Shown piece by piece: positions 54,747-63,534 of a stretch of DNA of 64,000 nucleotides. How positions within the stretch are numbered: the stretch's first letter is position 1; every line of letters starts with the position of its first letter. A program made the position numbers and the translations under genes. The stretch covers positions 124,001-188,000 of the forward strand of contig JAOUMY010000007.1 of NCBI GenBank assembly GCA_029881255.1. Reading direction: 5' to 3'. Origin of the DNA: Gammaproteobacteria bacterium (lineage in GTDB: Bacteria; Pseudomonadota; Gammaproteobacteria; S012-40). Below the pieces are notes generated by a model. That model saw only the letters and a list, made by a program, of their open reading frames with translations, was not told the DNA's origin and searched no databases.

Positions 54747-56192
54747 ATGAGGCAGAACAGATTGGTATCCGGCGCAGCGGCCCGGTGGTTTTTATGCGCA
54801 TTGTTTTTCATGTTTACAACGTCAGCGTTCGCCGGACTGCGTGATAATCTTCCGGATTTTACCCAGCTAGTCGAGAAGACCAGCCCCGCCGTGGTCAATA
54901 TCAGTACCGTACAGAAAAAAGCGCCCAAAGCGCATATGCGTCGTCCGCAACAGATGCCAGAAGAAGGTCCGTTTGGCGAATGGTTTAAACACTTTTTTGG
55001 TGAAGAGGGTGAAGGCTTTGGTGGACCCGGTGGCCCAGAGCGCGATTCGCAATCACTCGGTTCCGGTTTTATCCTTTCCGCCGATGGCTATGTGCTCACC
55101 AATAATCACGTCATCGAAGACGCCGATGAAATCATCGTACGCTTGAATGACAGACGCGAATTAAATGCCGAAGTAATCGGACGCGATGAGCGCAGTGATC
55201 TGGCCTTATTAAAAGTTAAGGCGACCGATTTGCCGGTGGTGAATATCGGCAAGTCCAAAGAATTGAAAGTCGGTGAATGGGTGCTCGCCATCGGTTCACC
55301 GTTTGGTTTTGATTACTCGGTAACGTCCGGTATTGTCAGTGCCAAAGGGCGTTCACTACCAAAAGAAAACTATGTGCCGTTCATCCAGACCGACGTCGCA
55401 ATCAACCCCGGTAACTCCGGCGGCCCCTTGTTTAATCTTGATGGAGAAGTCGTCGGAATCAACTCGCAGATATACAGCCGCACCGGTGGTTATATGGGTG
55501 TGTCATTTGCGATCCCCATCGACGTGGCGATGAATGTCGTCGAACAGCTCAAGAACAAAGGTAAAGTGATTCGTGGTTGGTTAGGCGTGTTGATACAAGA
55601 CGTCACCCGTGAACTTGCCGAATCCTTCGGCATGGACAAACCACACGGCGCACTCGTTGCGCGCGTATTACCGGACAGCCCGGCGCAAGATGCGAAGTTT
55701 GAAGTCGGCGATATCATCGTGCGCTTTAATGGTCGCGAGATCGATCACTCTTCGGATTTGCCACCGATTGTTGGTATCACACCGATCGATAAGAGCGTTC
55801 CGGTAGACATAATTCGTGATGGCAAGAAGAAAAAGCTGATGGTGAAGATCGGTGAATTGCCCGCGGAAGACGATGTGAAGATTGCCAGCGGTAACGGCAA
55901 TACCAAGTCCAAGCGTATTGCCGTGGAAGTAACCGCGATCACCGATGAACAGCGCGAACGTCTCGAATTAAACGATAAAGGCGGCGTGTTGGTGAAGGAA
56001 GTTCAACAAGGTCCAGCACACGACGCCGGTATTCGTCGCGGCGACGTGATCCTGACCATTAATAACGTCGACATCAAAGACGCCAAACATTTCACCGAAG
56101 TGGTGGAAAAACTCCCCGAAGGCAAGTCTGTACCGGTGCTCGTACACCGCCGCGGCAGCCCGATCTTTTTGGCGATGAAGGTTGAGGATTAA
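54747..56192 (+). CDS. mucD: Periplasmic serine protease DegP/MucD (HtrA)
   Basis: 481 residues. Signal peptide ends near AFAGLR. The catalytic triad is visible as His121 (TNNHVIED), Asp151 (RSDLALLK) and Ser224 (NPGNSGGPLFN), followed by two PDZ domains (about 275-365 and 395-475). It degrades misfolded envelope proteins and is part of the sigma-E response, which fits its place at the end of the rpoE operon. A strong terminator follows. Confidence 0.96.
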   Translation: MRQNRLVSGAAARWFLCALFFMFTTSAFAGLRDNLPDFTQLVEKTSPAVVNISTVQKKAPKAHMRRPQQMPEEGPFGEWFKHFFGEEGEGFGGPGGPERDSQSLGSGFILSADGYVLTNNHVIEDADEIIVRLNDRRELNAEVIGRDERSDLALLKVKATDLPVVNIGKSKELKVGEWVLAIGSPFGFDYSVTSGIVSAKGRSLPKENYVPFIQTDVAINPGNSGGPLFNLDGEVVGINSQIYSRTGGYMGVSFAIPIDVAMNVVEQLKNKGKVIRGWLGVLIQDVTRELAESFGMDKPHGALVARVLPDSPAQDAKFEVGDIIVRFNGREIDHSSDLPPIVGITPIDKSVPVDIIRDGKKKKLMVKIGELPAEDDVKIASGNGNTKSKRIAVEVTAITDEQRERLELNDKGGVLVKEVQQGPAHDAGIRRGDVILTINNVDIKDAKHFTEVVEKLPEGKSVPVLVHRRGSPIFLAMKVED

Positions 56193-56201
56193 TTGATTTT
56201 A

Positions 56202-56233
56202 CATGGGGCCCGATACGGGCCCCATGACTTTTA
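56202..56233 (+). terminator. Rho-independent terminator after mucD
   Basis: Perfect 11-bp stem (56202-56212 with 56216-56226) with an ATA loop, ending in CCCCATG and followed by ACTTTT. The GC-rich stem and position ten bases after the stop fit a terminator of the rpoE operon. Confidence 0.88.
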
Positions 56234-56452
56234 AATATTTCTTCAAGCGCTGTTCTGTTCAAAATCAGGATAAGCAATCAAAGTGAAGTTTTTCTAATTT
56301 AAACCGATAACTTGTGTTACTACAGTAACCATAATATTGAAGTTCGGTTAATTTTCCTGCTCTTAGCTAATACATCAAATGTGTTGCTGGTCTAAAAACA
56401 CTGAAAGGAAATCTGTAAATTCGGTCGCACTCGAGAAATTAGGTTTAGCGAG

Positions 56453-56583
56453 ATGAGTAATCGAAATTTTCTAAAAAATATTTCTATAGTTTACCTCTTT
56501 GTATTTTCTTCTTTTGCAGTTCTTCTAACAAAGCCGAACGTATGAAGGATAGGGATGAGTTTGAGATTAGGATTGATGACTAG
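56453..56583 (+). pseudogene. Deleted, frameshifted remnant of the 324-residue secreted paralogue
   Basis: An ATG at 56453 opens a signal-peptide-like segment (SNRNFLKNISIVYLFVFSSF) that stops at 56543-56545. From 56530 to 56583, in another frame, the DNA codes for KAERMKDRDEFEIRIDD and a stop, which is the C-terminal end of the two intact paralogues that follow (KADRMKDKDEFEIRIDD). So the start and the very end of a third copy are joined with the middle lost and the frame broken. The deletion point is near 56528. Confidence 0.75.
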
Positions 56584-56611
56584 ACGGCGATACAATTGCG
56601 TTGTTTATATT

Positions 56612-57586
56612 ATGTCAGTAATAAAAAAACTATTCACGTCTTTCCTTCTTTGCTTTTTGTGTGTTGCTAATATCTACGCAGAAACTTTAAGAGATCCACG
56701 TTTTCGAGATGAAGATATATCAATGGCAATCATAAGTTCGTCATATAAACAATTGCCAGACGGTATGTATGAATATCTTTTTAATATTGAAAGTCCCGAG
56801 TTAAATAAAGGTACTATTGCACATTTTTCTTTGGATGTTTCATGTAATACAACATTTTCTCCCACAGTATTTTCGGAACCGCCAATTGGAAATTTTTTTA
56901 CTAATGACAGTTCCGACGGTTTGCACTTGCCGTTACAGGCGTACGGTGTGATGTACTATACATACGGAATGGGCATAACGGGTGATAACCGATTAGTATG
57001 GGGTGTAGGAATTGAACCTGGGAAAAAGGCAATTGGATATCGAGTTTTGTCGCCGGTTCGTCCGGGAAAAATTCGCTATATATTGGAGCCAAGAATGGAT
57101 GTTGATGGTTGGGATTATCACACGTATTCGGTAGAAACCGACGAAGTTCCCGACCTGCCAGATTTTGTAACAACAGGGATAGTAGATGGACCCGTATGTC
57201 CAGGTAATAGTGATATGTTTTCAGGTAGTAACTACAAGCGAAGCGAGCCTTCACGGATAAACAATCTTCTACGATACTCTGAACCATCAAAAGACCGATT
57301 CCACGTAAAAAATGGCACGAAAGAAGTAAAGTTTACTATCCACTATAGTGAAGAAATGGATCCAAAAACATTCAATGTAGAACCTGGCTATATAAAGCAC
57401 TTTTTCAATCCTGTACCTGGAATATCACAGACCGTCATGTTGCCACTAAAAATGAATGGAAAAGACAGTAAGAAGGCCAAGTTCAAATTCGAGGCGCGGA
57501 TGATCGGTGTGGCGACAGGCAAAGATAAAACCAAGGCCGATCGTATGAAGGATAAGGATGAGTTTGAGATTCGAATTGACGACTAA
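56612..57586 (+). CDS. Secreted protein of unknown function, paralogue 1
   Basis: 324 residues from the ATG at 56612, which opens a signal peptide ending near NIYAETL; a start at 56555 overlaps the pseudogene tail and is not supported. Visible blocks: RDEDI after the signal, ESPELNKG, LQAYGVMYYTYG, LVWGVGIEPGKKAIGYRV, and a C-terminal domain (about 225-324) with HYSEEMDPKTFNVEPGYIKHF, which has the look of an Ig-like fold. Same length as paralogue 2 (37 bases downstream). No family recognised. It lies upstream of the hydrolase/lipoprotein pair. Confidence 0.75.
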   Translation: MSVIKKLFTSFLLCFLCVANIYAETLRDPRFRDEDISMAIISSSYKQLPDGMYEYLFNIESPELNKGTIAHFSLDVSCNTTFSPTVFSEPPIGNFFTNDSSDGLHLPLQAYGVMYYTYGMGITGDNRLVWGVGIEPGKKAIGYRVLSPVRPGKIRYILEPRMDVDGWDYHTYSVETDEVPDLPDFVTTGIVDGPVCPGNSDMFSGSNYKRSEPSRINNLLRYSEPSKDRFHVKNGTKEVKFTIHYSEEMDPKTFNVEPGYIKHFFNPVPGISQTVMLPLKMNGKDSKKAKFKFEARMIGVATGKDKTKADRMKDKDEFEIRIDD

Positions 57587-57623
57587 GCAGGGTTACGCCG
57601 AAAGCCACCTGAGGTGACAGTCA

Positions 57624-58598
57624 ATGACTATGAAATTATTAATAATGTGGTTCTTCGGGGTTTGTTCCCTTCTTGTTTCGTCTTTGGCAGTATCACAAAC
57701 GCTTAAAGACCCGAAAGAACGCGATGAAGACTTATCGAATACAGTAGTCAGGGTAAAGGTAAATTCACTTCCTGATGGGAATTTTGAGTACATTTACGAT
57801 GTTGAGAGTCCTGAACTAAACAAGGGTGAGATTGACACGTTTACATTGGATATTGGATGTGATCATTCTTTCTCTGGCGTGGTATTTTCAGAAAGTCCTA
57901 GCAGGATGTTTAGAAGTATGAGCCAGGATGGAAAGCACGTTCCTATACAAGCCTACGGGGTGATGTATCATACCTATGCTTTAGCAGTTAATGCATACAA
58001 TGAGATGGTGTGGGGAGTGGAAATTAAGCCTGGACAAAATGCGCTTGGATATCGTGTCATTTCTTCTGTAGGACCTGGCAATATTACATATAAATTAAAG
58101 CCGATCATGGAGCCCAATGGTTGGAACTTCGATTTGTATCCAGAAGATGACCCGTTAGTGCCAACAGTAGATGACTTTATAGTAACGGGAACGGTAGTTG
58201 GGCCTAAGTGCCCCAGTCATGTAGAACAATTTCTAGGAACCAATAAGAATCACAAAGAACCAGAAGATGTGAACGAACTCCTAAGCTATTCATCACCTCT
58301 CAAAGATCGTTTCCATGTCAAGAAGGGTACGAAAGAGATAGAGCTTACTGTTCACTATAGTGAAAAAATGGACCCAAAAACATTCAATGCAGAACCAGGT
58401 TATATAAAACACTTTTTCAATCCTGTACCTGGAACATCACAGACCGTCATGTTGCCGCTAAAAAAGAATGGAAAAGACAGTAAGAAAGCCAAATTCAAAT
58501 TTGAGGCACGAATGATCGGTGTGGCGACGGGCAAAGACAAGACCAAGGCCGATCGTATGAAGGATATGGACGAGTTTGAGATTCGAATTGATGACTAG
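57624..58598 (+). CDS. Secreted protein of unknown function, paralogue 2
   Basis: 324 residues, the same length as paralogue 1. Signal peptide ends near LAVSQTL. N-terminal two thirds are clearly homologous but diverged (VESPELNKGEIDTFTLD, IQAYGVMYHTYA, MVWGVEIKPGQNALGYRV), while the last ~100 residues are nearly identical to paralogue 1 (HYSEKMDPKTFNAEPGYIKHF, KAKFKFEARMIGVATGK). This mosaic suggests recombination between copies. Function unknown. Confidence 0.75.
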   Translation: MTMKLLIMWFFGVCSLLVSSLAVSQTLKDPKERDEDLSNTVVRVKVNSLPDGNFEYIYDVESPELNKGEIDTFTLDIGCDHSFSGVVFSESPSRMFRSMSQDGKHVPIQAYGVMYHTYALAVNAYNEMVWGVEIKPGQNALGYRVISSVGPGNITYKLKPIMEPNGWNFDLYPEDDPLVPTVDDFIVTGTVVGPKCPSHVEQFLGTNKNHKEPEDVNELLSYSSPLKDRFHVKKGTKEIELTVHYSEKMDPKTFNAEPGYIKHFFNPVPGTSQTVMLPLKKNGKDSKKAKFKFEARMIGVATGKDKTKADRMKDMDEFEIRIDD

Positions 58599-58762
58599 GT
58601 GGCTTATCCGAAGTTCGAAAGGGTGGCTGGCGGAACGAGGTAGAACGAATCTAGGCGCTAGAATTTAACACTTTGAGTATTAAAGCGTTTTTCTGGCATA
58701 GTCTTCCCCTACCATTTTTTGTTATGATGGCCGCTCATAAGCAGGCAAAAAAGAGCAAGAAT

Positions 58763-61216
58763 ATGCAGGCCGGCGAATATTCCGCTATCGGTTTCAACGA
58801 CATCCATGATCTCACACCTCATGTCTTTCTATATGAGTGGCAGGTTTGCGAGCACATCACGCAGCTGCGCTGGTTGCTTGAGTCGATTGGTCATCAAGAT
58901 TTAGAGGGTAAGAGCGACGAGGCACTGGCCGAAATCGCCATCAGCAGTCTGCAACAATGCCTGCTGTATATCGCTGCTCAGCCCGGTGTTGAACAGCCCT
59001 TGCACCAATGGCTGGTTAGTAGTGCCGACTTTGCTGGGATGCAGTTCAACGCCCAGGCAATGATTGCGGCAGCGAAAGAGGCAGAACAGCGTCCGCCACC
59101 CCCGGTGGCTGACAAGCAACCACGCATTGCTCACCTGCGCTGGAGCGAATCACGCAAACCCTTGGGCATGCCGGTGAACCTGATATTTTCCGCGCAGAAT
59201 TTTGTGGCCGGTGATGTAGCAACGGTGACGATTTATCAAACACCGAAGAACGGCGAGAAACAAAAACTCACCACCCTCGAACACACACTAATGCGCGCGA
59301 GTGAATCCTGCTCGCTGACCTGGCATGTGCAAGCATTGACCAATGGTGATGATGTGTTGTGCGAACAGCCGCCGGAAAATCTCGTGCCGGTGTATTTTGT
59401 ATTTGTGGTGGAGATAAACGGGCAATGTTCCGAAGTTTCCGACCCGCTGTATACCAGTACCTATTTCGAATACACGATTATAGGACCGCATGAATTACCC
59501 ATATGCGTGGACGATTCCAGCGCGACCTTGCACGACAAGGGTAAACAACAACACAAACGCTGGCGCGACCAAGGCACAGATTTTGTACGCGTACCGCTAC
59601 ACGAATCCAAGATCGAATCCTGGTATGAGATACACAAGACACAATTGTGTGATGCCGAAGACAATGTGCTGGCAGAACAACAACACCCCATAGGCTTTGA
59701 AACGCCGTTTATCCTACCCGTCAGTTGTAAATCGCACTATCGTGTAAAAAGCCAGGCATTGTTCCCACAAGTCATCGTCAATCTGCGTGAAGATGCGAGC
59801 AAGGGCGACCCGAATCGACGACATCTATTGAGCGATGCCGAGATCGAATATTTTAAGGCGAATGGCAATAACGCGACGGTGTTTGTGCATGGGTTTAATG
59901 TGAAGTACGGTGTTTCCGCTCGTCAGGTGGAGAGTGTAGAGATCAAGAAGGAAAGTTATACCAGTCACAAAGATGGTTATAGTGTTGATCTGGGATATCG
60001 GATTAATGTTCGTCATGCGGGTAAACAAGCTAGAACGACCTGTATCGATCAACAATATTTATCGGAGCATTTTCATCCCGATTTTGCGAAAGATGAAATC
60101 TATTGGCAAATAGACGATGACCAAATCAACGGATCGGCCGCGCACAGTTGGTTTGTACATATGGAGCACGAACTGAATCTGGCGGCCAATGGAGGAGATG
60201 AGATTGACTGGGATAAGTATACTCGGATCATCAACGTGGCCTGGTCGGGTGACGTAAACCCGGTTGAGTATATTGAAGCGGAGTTTCGTGCGACTTCAGC
60301 AGGAGTCAGGCTAAGTTTGTTGTTGGAACAATTAGTCTCGGAAGGCATTCGCATCAATATTATTGCCCACAGTCTCGCCAACCGAGTTGTTTTGACCGCG
60401 TTCAATTTACTAGGCGAAAAAGGCATAGAGGAAAAAATCGACCACCACTTTATGTGGCAGCCCGCGGTACCGGATACCGTGTTGTCGAATGATCCCGAAG
60501 CAGACAGCAGCGTATTACGCAATTGGAAGATGATTCACGCCCACAAGGCGGCGAAAAAATTTGTAGTACTTTATACTGCGCATGATAATGTGCTAGGTGG
60601 TCACCCCGCAGGCGGATTCAAAGAAGACATTACCGGTGGTAATGACCATTTGATCAAACTGGAAGAAGCGCTAGGCGGACAATTAAGTGGTGCATATACA
60701 ATCGCAACAATTATCGGGATACCCGGTGGGCGATTCTTCATGCCCTGGCATCGTGCCGATCGCAACCAACGAAGAATTCAAAACCTGCTAAGCGATCACG
60801 GTAAGCAGGTGAGCGAGGAGTTGAAGGAGGCATTGAAACGATACGAAGACGGCATTCCGATGGATGAGTTGAAACCGCATTGGTATGATATTCTGTGTTC
60901 GTATTTTTATCAGCGCCGGGTAGAAGGAAGGGTGTTAGATGATCTGATAACGATTCGGAATGAGCTGGAAGAGAAGGGAATTGAGGTCAAAAAGCCTCGG
61001 CCGGCGTTGGGGTGGGCTGGGATAAAGAATGCTGTCGATATTGATGAAAGTATCAGGGCTATGTTTCTCGCCGGAAAGATTATTGAGGTTGATCAGGGAA
61101 AGTGGTTGTATTCGCATTCGGGGATGAAAATTCCTACGAAGGATTTGCGTGAATATGTCTATCGTAACGAAATTCTAGACCGGATGAAAATACAATCAGG
61201 ATTCGGAACGTATTGA
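58763..61216 (+). CDS. Alpha/beta hydrolase (DUF900-like), possible T6SS lipase effector
   Basis: 817 residues from the ATG at 58763; in-frame starts at 58724 (ATG) and 58673 (TTG) add up to 30 residues. The fold core is visible as ATVFVHGFNV (His376 region) and INIIAHSLANRVVL with the nucleophile Ser537, and a late His lies in HAHKAAKKFVVLYT or further on; this matches DUF900-type hydrolases. No signal peptide. The large N-terminal half (about 1-370) is beta-rich and unrecognised and may bind the spike or the target. It overlaps the WD40-like lipoprotein gene, as lipase effectors and their immunity lipoproteins often do. Confidence 0.72.
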   Translation: MQAGEYSAIGFNDIHDLTPHVFLYEWQVCEHITQLRWLLESIGHQDLEGKSDEALAEIAISSLQQCLLYIAAQPGVEQPLHQWLVSSADFAGMQFNAQAMIAAAKEAEQRPPPPVADKQPRIAHLRWSESRKPLGMPVNLIFSAQNFVAGDVATVTIYQTPKNGEKQKLTTLEHTLMRASESCSLTWHVQALTNGDDVLCEQPPENLVPVYFVFVVEINGQCSEVSDPLYTSTYFEYTIIGPHELPICVDDSSATLHDKGKQQHKRWRDQGTDFVRVPLHESKIESWYEIHKTQLCDAEDNVLAEQQHPIGFETPFILPVSCKSHYRVKSQALFPQVIVNLREDASKGDPNRRHLLSDAEIEYFKANGNNATVFVHGFNVKYGVSARQVESVEIKKESYTSHKDGYSVDLGYRINVRHAGKQARTTCIDQQYLSEHFHPDFAKDEIYWQIDDDQINGSAAHSWFVHMEHELNLAANGGDEIDWDKYTRIINVAWSGDVNPVEYIEAEFRATSAGVRLSLLLEQLVSEGIRINIIAHSLANRVVLTAFNLLGEKGIEEKIDHHFMWQPAVPDTVLSNDPEADSSVLRNWKMIHAHKAAKKFVVLYTAHDNVLGGHPAGGFKEDITGGNDHLIKLEEALGGQLSGAYTIATIIGIPGGRFFMPWHRADRNQRRIQNLLSDHGKQVSEELKEALKRYEDGIPMDELKPHWYDILCSYFYQRRVEGRVLDDLITIRNELEEKGIEVKKPRPALGWAGIKNAVDIDESIRAMFLAGKIIEVDQGKWLYSHSGMKIPTKDLREYVYRNEILDRMKIQSGFGTY

Positions 61217-61221
61217 TTGAA

Positions 61222-62370
61222 ATGAATAGGGTATTCGCAACAATAGTTATTTTGTTGGTTTTTCTTGGATGTCAGGAATTCTCTCCATTTGATGGCAAAA
61301 CAACCCCTGTTGTCACATTACATGTTTCGGAAAATGGAAATACCGTAATTAGTACACATATTTCTAATGAGTTGGTGGTGTGGGATTTATCAAATAAAAA
61401 TAAAAATGTTCAGTCCACAGAAGCAAATATCTATAGTGCTTATGTGACAAAAAAAGGCGATTTTTATTTATGGCAGGATCTTCAAAACACGGTTTTTGTC
61501 AATAGCCTTGGTCAAGGCGTAGTCAAAAAATTCAAACATTTTCCCGTGTACGGGCATTGGATTTCAAATGATTTGGGAAAATATGTTTCATTGGATATCG
61601 ATTGGTCCCTAAATATAAATTATGGAAACAAAGTAGAGAAAATATACTCTGGCGACAAGAACAGTTTTCTGGGCGCTCATAAATTATTGAATTTTTCTGC
61701 ATCAAGAAGCGAGGAAATTTTTCTTACCTCTGGTTATGGCTATGATTGGACTCCCGATCCCCGACGATCTGAAAAGGCAAACCTAGATGCTATGCGATTA
61801 TCATATAAAGGCGTCGTTCTTTGGGATGCATCGATAAAAAAGGAGATCACTAGATTACCCGGCAACGCCGCCAAAACCCACGCTACCCTCAGCCCAGACG
61901 GAAAATTCGTCGTTAGCGGCGACGAAAACGCCAGAGTATTTTTATGGGACGTTAATAATCCAAAAACACCTCTCAGAATGGCCAGTCTATTTCACGGGAC
62001 TGTCATCAATCCAAATGAGCACTACACAAAATACAAGTGGGATAAAACAGGGCTTATCCAACCGCCTAAAGACTACTCTGGTGAACGTGTCATTACCGTC
62101 AAATTCATCAGCAATAAACACTTCCTCCGCTTCGGCCACGATAACCACTACGCAGTTCTCTACGAGATCGGCAACCCACTCCCACTAAAATACTTGGAGT
62201 TAGGAACGGACCCTTATCCCTGCGTATCAGACTACTCTCGCAACGCCTGCATCGACACCGCCCCCGACGTCGGTATCTTGGTCATGGGCCAACGTGACGG
62301 CGGCGGGATTAACGTCTACCAGTTCGACAAGGAAAAACTTAGCCTGGAAAAGGTTTGGGTGACGAACTAA
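61222..62370 (+). CDS. WD40-like lipoprotein, possible immunity partner of the hydrolase
   Basis: 382 residues from the ATG at 61222. Lipoprotein signal ends at LVFLGC (Cys17). The mature part has WD40-type strands: NELVVWDLSNKN, GVVLWDASIKKEI, ATLSPDGKFVVSGDENAR and VFLWDVNNP, fitting a beta-propeller in the periplasm. It starts six bases after the hydrolase stop. Immunity proteins of T6SS phospholipases are often periplasmic lipoproteins, so a protective role is a fair inference. The DNA is AT-rich in its first half and less so after about 61860. Confidence 0.7.
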   Translation: MNRVFATIVILLVFLGCQEFSPFDGKTTPVVTLHVSENGNTVISTHISNELVVWDLSNKNKNVQSTEANIYSAYVTKKGDFYLWQDLQNTVFVNSLGQGVVKKFKHFPVYGHWISNDLGKYVSLDIDWSLNINYGNKVEKIYSGDKNSFLGAHKLLNFSASRSEEIFLTSGYGYDWTPDPRRSEKANLDAMRLSYKGVVLWDASIKKEITRLPGNAAKTHATLSPDGKFVVSGDENARVFLWDVNNPKTPLRMASLFHGTVINPNEHYTKYKWDKTGLIQPPKDYSGERVITVKFISNKHFLRFGHDNHYAVLYEIGNPLPLKYLELGTDPYPCVSDYSRNACIDTAPDVGILVMGQRDGGGINVYQFDKEKLSLEKVWVTN

Positions 62371-62615
62371 TTGGGTTTGAGTTGCTGATCTAGAGAGTGA
62401 TTGCTGTGTTACGCTAAGTCATGCCATGTGGTTTACTCGACTTAGTTGCCCAGGTATAAACTCGCTCTTTATTATAACTTGATGCTGAGTTCTCGAATGG
62501 GGCATGGTTTGCTGAAACCCGTTCGTGAAACCACAGACACATCTATCGGCCAGGACTTTGCACATAAAGCATATGTGCTAAACTTGCCTCTTGAAAACTA
62601 CTTTCCAGACAGATT

Positions 62616-63029
62616 ATGGATATTTCAGCGAAACTCGAATTAGTCAAAAATGCCCTGGTGGATCGCTTCGGGGCGGATCTTGTCGCGATATATTTGTTTG
62701 GGTCGACAGCACAGGGACTAGATAATCAGTACAGCGATATGGATATCGGGTTTTTGAGTCGCGCTAGAATTGCACCTAAAGATGTCTGGGAAATTGGGCA
62801 GGAACTTGCGGTTACTCTGAAGCAGAACGTCGATTTGATCGAGCTTAAAAATGCGTCAACAGTAATGCGTATGCAGATTGCCGGCGAGGGTAAACGAATC
62901 TATTGCAGTGATGAAATAGCCTGCGAAAATTTCGAGGATTACATCTTTTCATCCTATGCGCGTCTGAATGAAGAGCGAAAGGATATAATCGCGGATATCA
63001 AGAAGCGTGGAAGTGTTTATGGTCGATGA
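62616..63029 (+). CDS. mntA: MntA-type nucleotidyltransferase antitoxin
   Basis: 137 residues with the minimal nucleotidyltransferase motif LFGSTAQGLDNQYSDMDIG (Gly29-Ser30, Asp41, Asp43). MntA adds AMP groups to a Tyr of the HepT toxin and so neutralises it. It overlaps the next gene by 11 bases, the usual arrangement of this toxin-antitoxin type. Confidence 0.9.
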   Translation: MDISAKLELVKNALVDRFGADLVAIYLFGSTAQGLDNQYSDMDIGFLSRARIAPKDVWEIGQELAVTLKQNVDLIELKNASTVMRMQIAGEGKRIYCSDEIACENFEDYIFSSYARLNEERKDIIADIKKRGSVYGR

Positions 63030-63429
63030 TGTTTTGTTGAATAAGGCAGAGAGCATCGAGCGCTGCCTGAAGCGAATCGCCGAAGAATACGTGGGACACG
63101 AATCTGAGTTGCGCACAAACTTTAGCCGCCAGGACGCGATCATACTCAATCTTCAGCGCCTGTGTGAGTCCTCGATAGATGCGGCTATGCACATTGTGCG
63201 CAAGGAGAAATTGGGTATTCCACAAGAGAGCCGGGAAGCCTTTGAAATGCTCGAGAAGCATGGTCTGCTCAATCCCTCGTTGTCGGATCAATTGAATTAT
63301 ATGACTAGATTTTGGATTGTCGCAGTTCATGACTACCAAAAGCTCAATCTGGATGTGGTTGAGTCTATACTCAAAAACCACCTCGACGAGTTTCGTGAAT
63401 ATGTAAAGGTCATCTTGGGCCGAAGTTAG
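63019..63429 (+). CDS. hepT: HepT-type RNase toxin
   Basis: 136 residues, all-helical HEPN fold. The catalytic motif is RFWIVAVHDYQ, giving Arg97, His104 and the modified Tyr106 (R-X6-H-X-Y), which is the hallmark of HepT. ATG at 63019 overlaps mntA; a GTG at 63007 would add four residues. Together with MntA it forms a complete system. Confidence 0.9.
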   Translation: MVDDVLLNKAESIERCLKRIAEEYVGHESELRTNFSRQDAIILNLQRLCESSIDAAMHIVRKEKLGIPQESREAFEMLEKHGLLNPSLSDQLNYMTRFWIVAVHDYQKLNLDVVESILKNHLDEFREYVKVILGRS

Positions 63430-63534
63430 TAGGCAATCTTCCCAACCCAATGCGCTTTTTCGCGCTCAAATAGCCAAATTCAATCTCCCACCCCCACCAT
63501 CCGATAACCACTACGGTTAACTACGGATATCCCT

